DNA from: Thalassorhabdus alkalitolerans
GTDB taxonomy: Bacteria > Bacillota > Bacilli > Bacillales > Marinococcaceae
Strand: one strand, 5' to 3'
Assembly (NCBI RefSeq): GCF_042656585.1
Contig: NZ_JBHSPG010000023.1
Length of the DNA: 64,000 nucleotides
In this document: positions 60,707-64,000 of the stretch, piece after piece
How positions within the stretch are numbered: the stretch's first letter is position 1
Layout: the number at the start of each line of letters is the position of its first letter
The notes under the pieces: model-generated
Told to the model about the DNA's origin: nothing
Seen by the model: only the letters and a program-made list of their open reading frames with translations
Database searches by the model: none
Made by a program: the position numbers and the translations under genes

Positions 60707-61411
60707 AGTGGGTTTAATAATAGGAGTGAAAGAGTCATCGCGTGTATCAATATACACCATGCCAGAAGAATCAACTTGAGCCACAAACACATCTCTCATG
60801 TTTTTGATCCCATGCTCTTTTAACATAATATCGGCCCACTCTTTATCTTTTCCCAATGCTTCTAAGCTGTAAGGGAGAAGCTTGCCATCCAAAATAAAGG
60901 TCTGGGGCATTCCCTTTGATAATTTGGTTACTTTCATGTCTTCCCGGTTCACGAAGTGGTATTGAGGCTTTTTCAGGACACTAATTGTGCCATCAGTTTC
61001 CATCATCGCCCCCTCGATTTCATGTAAATAAAAATCTCCTTTTTTACGTAAGTTCGCTAATAAGTCATCTACCGTAAGCCTTACTTTCTTTAATCCTTCC
61101 TCATAAATTTTACCATTTTTAATCAAGATTGTAGGCTCACTATTCAATACCTTACGCATACGAAAGCTCTTAATGGCAAGGATGTCAGAGGTAAGAGCCA
61201 ACAGAGAAAAAAGGACAACCCCAACAATACCGATTAGTATTGGAATCTCTTGCGTAAAAGTGACGGTAGCAACCATGGACCCGATCGTGATAGCGGCCAC
61301 AAAGTCAAAGAAGGTCATTTGGGCGATGAACTTCTTATTAAGGATACGTGCGATGACATATAAAATAATAAAAAGGACAATGGATTTTATTACGACGTCT
61401 TCCAGAAGCAT
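60704..61411 (-). CDS. YetF-like DUF421 membrane protein
   Basis: 235 residues. Three N-terminal membrane helices (VVIKSIVLFIILYVIARI, then FDFVAAITIGSMVATVTF, then IPILIGIVGVVLFSLLALTS), then a cytoplasmic domain with EPTILIKNGKIYEEGLKKVR and LLANLRKKGDFYLHEIEGAMM. This is the DUF421/YetF layout; these proteins occur in sporulating Bacillaceae (SpoVAF-like operons use similar ones) and have unknown function. Confidence 0.9.
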   Translation of the reverse strand: MLLEDVVIKSIVLFIILYVIARILNKKFIAQMTFFDFVAAITIGSMVATVTFTQEIPILIGIVGVVLFSLLALTSDILAIKSFRMRKVLNSEPTILIKNGKIYEEGLKKVRLTVDDLLANLRKKGDFYLHEIEGAMMETDGTISVLKKPQYHFVNREDMKVTKLSKGMPQTFILDGKLLPYSLEALGKDKEWADIMLKEHGIKNMRDVFVAQVDSSGMVYIDTRDDSFTPIIKPT

Positions 61412-61689
61412 AGCAGGAAATCACCTCTTTTACATAGAAGTAGTATTCCGAAGAGTTACGAACTTGAACGTTTTTTAGCATACCCAATAAAGACCCTTAC
61501 ATTCTTACTCAAAATAGTAAGATTGAGTTTGTGGAATAGTGTGAAATTTTTTCAAGGTCTTTGTAAAGATATCGCATTGTGATATAATATTTAAATTCAT
61601 GTTTACTGAATGGCTTGCCGGTGTAAACTCTTACTAAAAGGATAAAAGAAATAATGCTTTTATCAAAAAGTGAGATGGAGTGAACCGGC

Positions 61690-62394
61690 GTGTCGCAGGA
61701 AAACAAAATTGCAAGTTACGTAGGAAGATTAATCCGTGATCATTTTGGTAAAGGTCCAAAGGCAATTTATGTGACTTTTTCCCATCCTTATTTCACTATA
61801 TATGTGGAGGATTTTTTAGGACCTATGGAAAAAGTATTGCTTGGTGAAAACGATGAAATGTCTGTTCAACACCTGAGAGAACGGGTACTGGCCACATTAA
61901 TTCCAGAAATTAAAACCTATGTTTACGCAGTCACAGACTTGGAAATAAAAGAATTTTACTACGATTGGAATTTGGCCAATAAGACCGGAATCTTTATGGG
62001 AATTATTTCCGAAAAAGACGAATATGAACATCTTGTAGACGAGTATAAGGAAAAAGAAGCAATTGAACAGGAAATGATTTCTGTAAGCATGGAAGCACAA
62101 AAAGCCCCTGAAAAAATTCATTCTAATAAAGTAAATGATCTAACATTTATGATTGTCAGGGAAGGGATACTTGTTCCTATAGAAAAAGAATTAATCAGCT
62201 TAGGGAAAGAAGAAAATTTAAAAGTGGCCAAGCGGAAATTAGAAAAGAGACAGCTTCATCAGGGAAGACGTTTCGAGCTGCTTTTAAATACAACTATTAA
62301 AGATATTTTTGTCGATTGGGATTTTAACCTCGATAGAAGTATTGTCACCCTTATTTTAGATCCCGTACATTTGAATAAAAGCAGGCGGAAATGA
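61690..62394 (+). CDS. DUF2294 family protein, two repeats
   Basis: 234 residues. Two copies of a DUF2294 unit: SYVGRLIRDHFGKGPKAIYVTF and YVEDFLGPMEK in the first half, then a second unit starting about residue 145 (FMIVREGILVPIEKELISLG, VDWDFNLDRSIVTLIL). The Na-translocating or germination-linked roles proposed for the family are uncertain. GTG 61690 lies behind a TGGAGTGA site. About 280 bases upstream hold no gene. Confidence 0.8.
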   Translation: MSQENKIASYVGRLIRDHFGKGPKAIYVTFSHPYFTIYVEDFLGPMEKVLLGENDEMSVQHLRERVLATLIPEIKTYVYAVTDLEIKEFYYDWNLANKTGIFMGIISEKDEYEHLVDEYKEKEAIEQEMISVSMEAQKAPEKIHSNKVNDLTFMIVREGILVPIEKELISLGKEENLKVAKRKLEKRQLHQGRRFELLLNTTIKDIFVDWDFNLDRSIVTLILDPVHLNKSRRK

Positions 62395-62418
62395 GCTAGA
62401 CAAAAAGCTAGACGTAAA

Positions 62419-62453
62419 GCCGAAAAGAAGTCTTCTTCTTTTCGGCTTTTTTA
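62419..62453 (+). terminator. Terminator of the DUF2294 gene
   Basis: GCCGAAAAGAAG and CTTCTTTTCGGC arms, TCTT loop, T-rich tail. Confidence 0.88.
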
Positions 62454-62514
62454 TATGGCTGCAAGGTTATGTAAACTAATCAAGATGGAGATGGATGGAA
62501 GAGAGGTGTTTAGA

Positions 62515-62697
62515 ATGGCCAACTTTAAAAAAGCACAAAGTTTTTATTGTAACTCATGTTTTAAGGATTTTGAACAGGGGGAACTTGTTTATTTTTATCA
62601 AACTAGAAAACATTATTATTGTCACGATTGTGCAGATGACCAAAAAGACAGAAAGCTCGAAACTCATATTTACCAGGATTTAAAGAAGGAAATGTAA
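62515..62697 (+). CDS. Small four-cysteine zinc-binding protein
   Basis: 60 residues. CNSC near residue 12 and CHDC near residue 36 form a probable zinc site, with aromatic residues between (VYFYQTRKHYY). The layout resembles small LIM-like zinc ribbons of Bacillaceae. ATG 62515 has GAGAGGTG upstream. Function unknown. Confidence 0.72.
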   Translation: MANFKKAQSFYCNSCFKDFEQGELVYFYQTRKHYYCHDCADDQKDRKLETHIYQDLKKEM

Positions 62698-62725
62698 AAT
62701 TTCTTATTTCTTTGCGTTAAAACTT

Positions 62726-62753
62726 CTCTGTCCCTTTTTCATCAGGGACAGAG
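62726..62753. terminator. Hairpin between convergent genes
   Basis: CTCTGTCCC and GGGACAGAG arms; a T run is weak, so it may terminate both genes loosely. Confidence 0.45.
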
Positions 62754-62764
62754 CGATCCGTGTA

Positions 62765-62968
62765 TTAAATTTTTCTTTTTTCTTCTTTTGGTTTACCTAC
62801 AGGAGTAAGAACATCCTTTCGTTTCCCGCAAAGCTCACACTCGTACTTGCCGCTTTCTTTTTGATTGACGACCGTACCAGGGTCGTTGTCTGGTTTTGTC
62901 ACAAATTCGTTCCATTCTATAAATTCATACTTGTGAAAACCTAAGCGGCAACGCAATGGCTTACTCAT
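62765..62968 (-). CDS. Small CxxC protein, DUF1660-like
   Basis: 67 residues. It begins MSKPLRCRLGFHKYE, where CRLGFHK matches a DUF1660-type phage or accessory zinc-ribbon start, and has ECELCGKRKD near residue 43; the first Cys-His plus the CxxC could bind zinc. GGAGGGAG precedes the ATG. Role unknown. Confidence 0.65.
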   Translation of the reverse strand: MSKPLRCRLGFHKYEFIEWNEFVTKPDNDPGTVVNQKESGKYECELCGKRKDVLTPVGKPKEEKRKI

Positions 62969-63110
62969 TGGTACTCCCTCCTTAATTTACTATTACCCTT
63001 TTTGTAAATCTTTTACTCCTCTACATAATTTCTTTTGATAAATTTATAATTTTTCTACAATTTTCTACCTTTTTCAGGTAAAATAGACGAAAAAGGAGGC
63101 TGGATATAAA

Positions 63111-63413
63111 ATGTATGGCGAAAGATTGCAGAAACTACGGATTGAACACGGCTTAACAAAAAAAGAGGTTGCTGAAGGATTGGGTCTTACCCCCGAGGAG
63201 TATCAGGAAGTAGAACAAAATGTGAGGTCGTTAAGCCTGGATAAGATAGAATTTTTAGCGTCTTATTATGAAACTTCGACTCGGTACATATTAGGAACGT
63301 CCCAAAAGAAACAAGTAAGCAAAGTAATAGATCTGGGACTAGTGCTTATGAATAGAGAAGAAAGTGAACATGTGCGGGCAATCAAAAGGCATATGGGTCT
63401 TGTTAAATCGTAA
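63111..63413 (+). CDS. Small XRE family HTH protein
   Basis: 100 residues. HTH: RLQKLRIEHGLTKKEVAEGLGL, then a TPEEYQEVEQNVRSLSLDKIEFLASYY helical part, then a short tail. DNA-binding, single domain with no sensor domain. AAGGAGG precedes the ATG. The TCAGGTAAAATAGACG sequence just before it may contain its -10. Target unknown. Confidence 0.85.
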   Translation: MYGERLQKLRIEHGLTKKEVAEGLGLTPEEYQEVEQNVRSLSLDKIEFLASYYETSTRYILGTSQKKQVSKVIDLGLVLMNREESEHVRAIKRHMGLVKS

Positions 63414-63512
63414 CCTAATTATAGAAAGAGGGCACTCAACCGTTGATTATACAGAAAATTGGATACAGTAAGCGAGTGGACATACCTGTATGGACAGGTG
63501 GTTCGTTTTTAA

Positions 63513-63540
63513 AAACGCCCTTAAGCGGGCGTTTTTTTGT
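63513..63540 (+). terminator. Terminator of the HTH gene
   Basis: AAACGCCC-TTAAGC-GGGCGTTT followed by seven Ts. Confidence 0.88.
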
Positions 63541-63678
63541 TTTTTCTATTAAATGTAAGTGTTTTCTCTCGGAAATTACTGAAAAGTAGAAAATTCAAAA
63601 AATATTCTTCGAGGTTTACAACGTGGTGCGGGAAGGTAATTGACTAGAAAGTTTACATTTAATAAGGGAGGTCAGGCA

Positions 63679-64000
63679 ATGAAAACGTTTAAAGTAAGGT
63701 TTTATTTTGATAATGATAATTATAAGACATTGAAAATAAAAGGAGAGTCTCAACAAGAACTCTTGGATCAAATAACAAACAGGGATGAACAATGGCTCAT
63801 ACATGAAGGAAGTACTTCTGCCATTAACCTTTATCTCGTAACAAAAATAGCTTTCTTAGAAGAAACCTCGGAAGAAAGTTCAGGTTCAGAGGAAAAAGAA
63901 GACAATAATAAGAAGTCGAAAAAGAAAAAAAAGGATTCACTAAAAAAGCATAGATATGAAGCTTCAAAGCCTAAGAAGAATGAACTGGTTTCTGAAGACA
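63679..64000 (+). CDS. Hypothetical protein, truncated by the window edge
   Basis: 107 codons are visible. It starts MKTFKVRFYFDNDNYKTLKIKG with GGGAGGTCAGG upstream, continues as a short beta/alpha unit (QQELLDQITNRDEQWLIHEGS), and then becomes highly acidic then very basic (EESSGSEEKEDNNKKSKKKKK). Such a compact N-terminal unit with a charged tail suggests nucleic-acid or coat-surface contact, but I do not recognise a family. Confidence 0.7.
   Translation, partial: MKTFKVRFYFDNDNYKTLKIKGESQQELLDQITNRDEQWLIHEGSTSAINLYLVTKIAFLEETSEESSGSEEKEDNNKKSKKKKKDSLKKHRYEASKPKKNELVSED

Noticed and set aside
1..64000. CRISPR arrays and riboswitches
   Set aside because: No regularly spaced repeats, cas genes or recognisable riboswitch aptamers were seen on either strand.

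Overview
The window is a chromosomal segment of a low-GC, endospore-forming Bacillaceae bacterium. The blocks miaB-ricA-cotE-mutS-mutL-miaA-hfq, spoVK-hflX-ynbB-glnR-glnA and lexA-yneA-yneB-ynzC-tkt-sirA-yneF follow the Bacillus subtilis order. Acidic proteins and the lineage-specific genes between the blocks suggest a halophilic relative such as Halobacillus or a neighbouring genus; the genus is inference.

Layout. 1-5.6 kb: a transporter, a FadR-type GntR regulator with shared operator sequences, a small CxxH/CxxC protein, and the KorAB 2-oxoacid:ferredoxin oxidoreductase. 5.7-19.5 kb: an ABC-class ATPase, miaB-ricA, cotE, mutSL, two tiny paralogous membrane proteins around a palindromic repeat, a methyltransferase, miaA, hfq and a leftward tyrosine recombinase. 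19.6-41.1 kb: spoVK, split into two halves by a 20,538-bp element. 41.2-45.7 kb: hflX, ynbB, glnRA. 46-51.4 kb: lexA and the divergent SOS operon, tkt, sirA (with a Spo0A box) and yneF. 51.4-64 kb: a heterodimeric ABC exporter, a Spo0E-like phosphatase, copZ, a thioredoxin/Lgt-like/CcdC cluster and many small conserved Bacillaceae genes.

The main discovery is the element inside spoVK. The 5' half (19633-20171) runs to the codons for DTLV and the 3' half resumes at 40710 with KAMEDQ. Both junctions share the 4-bp core TAGT, and precise excision restores a 317-codon AAA+ SpoVK in frame. A large serine recombinase (39178-40695) ends 11 bp before the right junction, as in skin-like elements of sigK, spoVFB and spsM that are removed in the mother cell. 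The cargo has no recognisable phage structural genes. It carries rarD, a PerR-box dps, a divergent nucleoside hydrolase, two RsbR-type STAS proteins, a tRNA-Asn, a YflT-type stress protein, a universal stress protein and Fnr with matching Fnr boxes, a NarL/DegU-type two-component system, a YtrA-type ABC operon with a palindromic operator, two CotF-type coat proteins, a thioesterase, paired CxxCxGxG miniproteins, a PlcR-like HTH-TPR regulator, an orphan PAS kinase resembling sporulation kinases, and an aldo/keto reductase. The cargo reads as stress and redox physiology plus sporulation input.

Several regulatory circuits can be read directly: SOS (three LexA-like boxes, one inside the perfect yneA promoter spacer), peroxide stress (PerR box on dps), oxygen (Fnr boxes on usp and fnr), Spo0A on sirA, and self-regulating GntR-type operators. 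Functions are assigned by motif recognition and gene order only; no database search was run.
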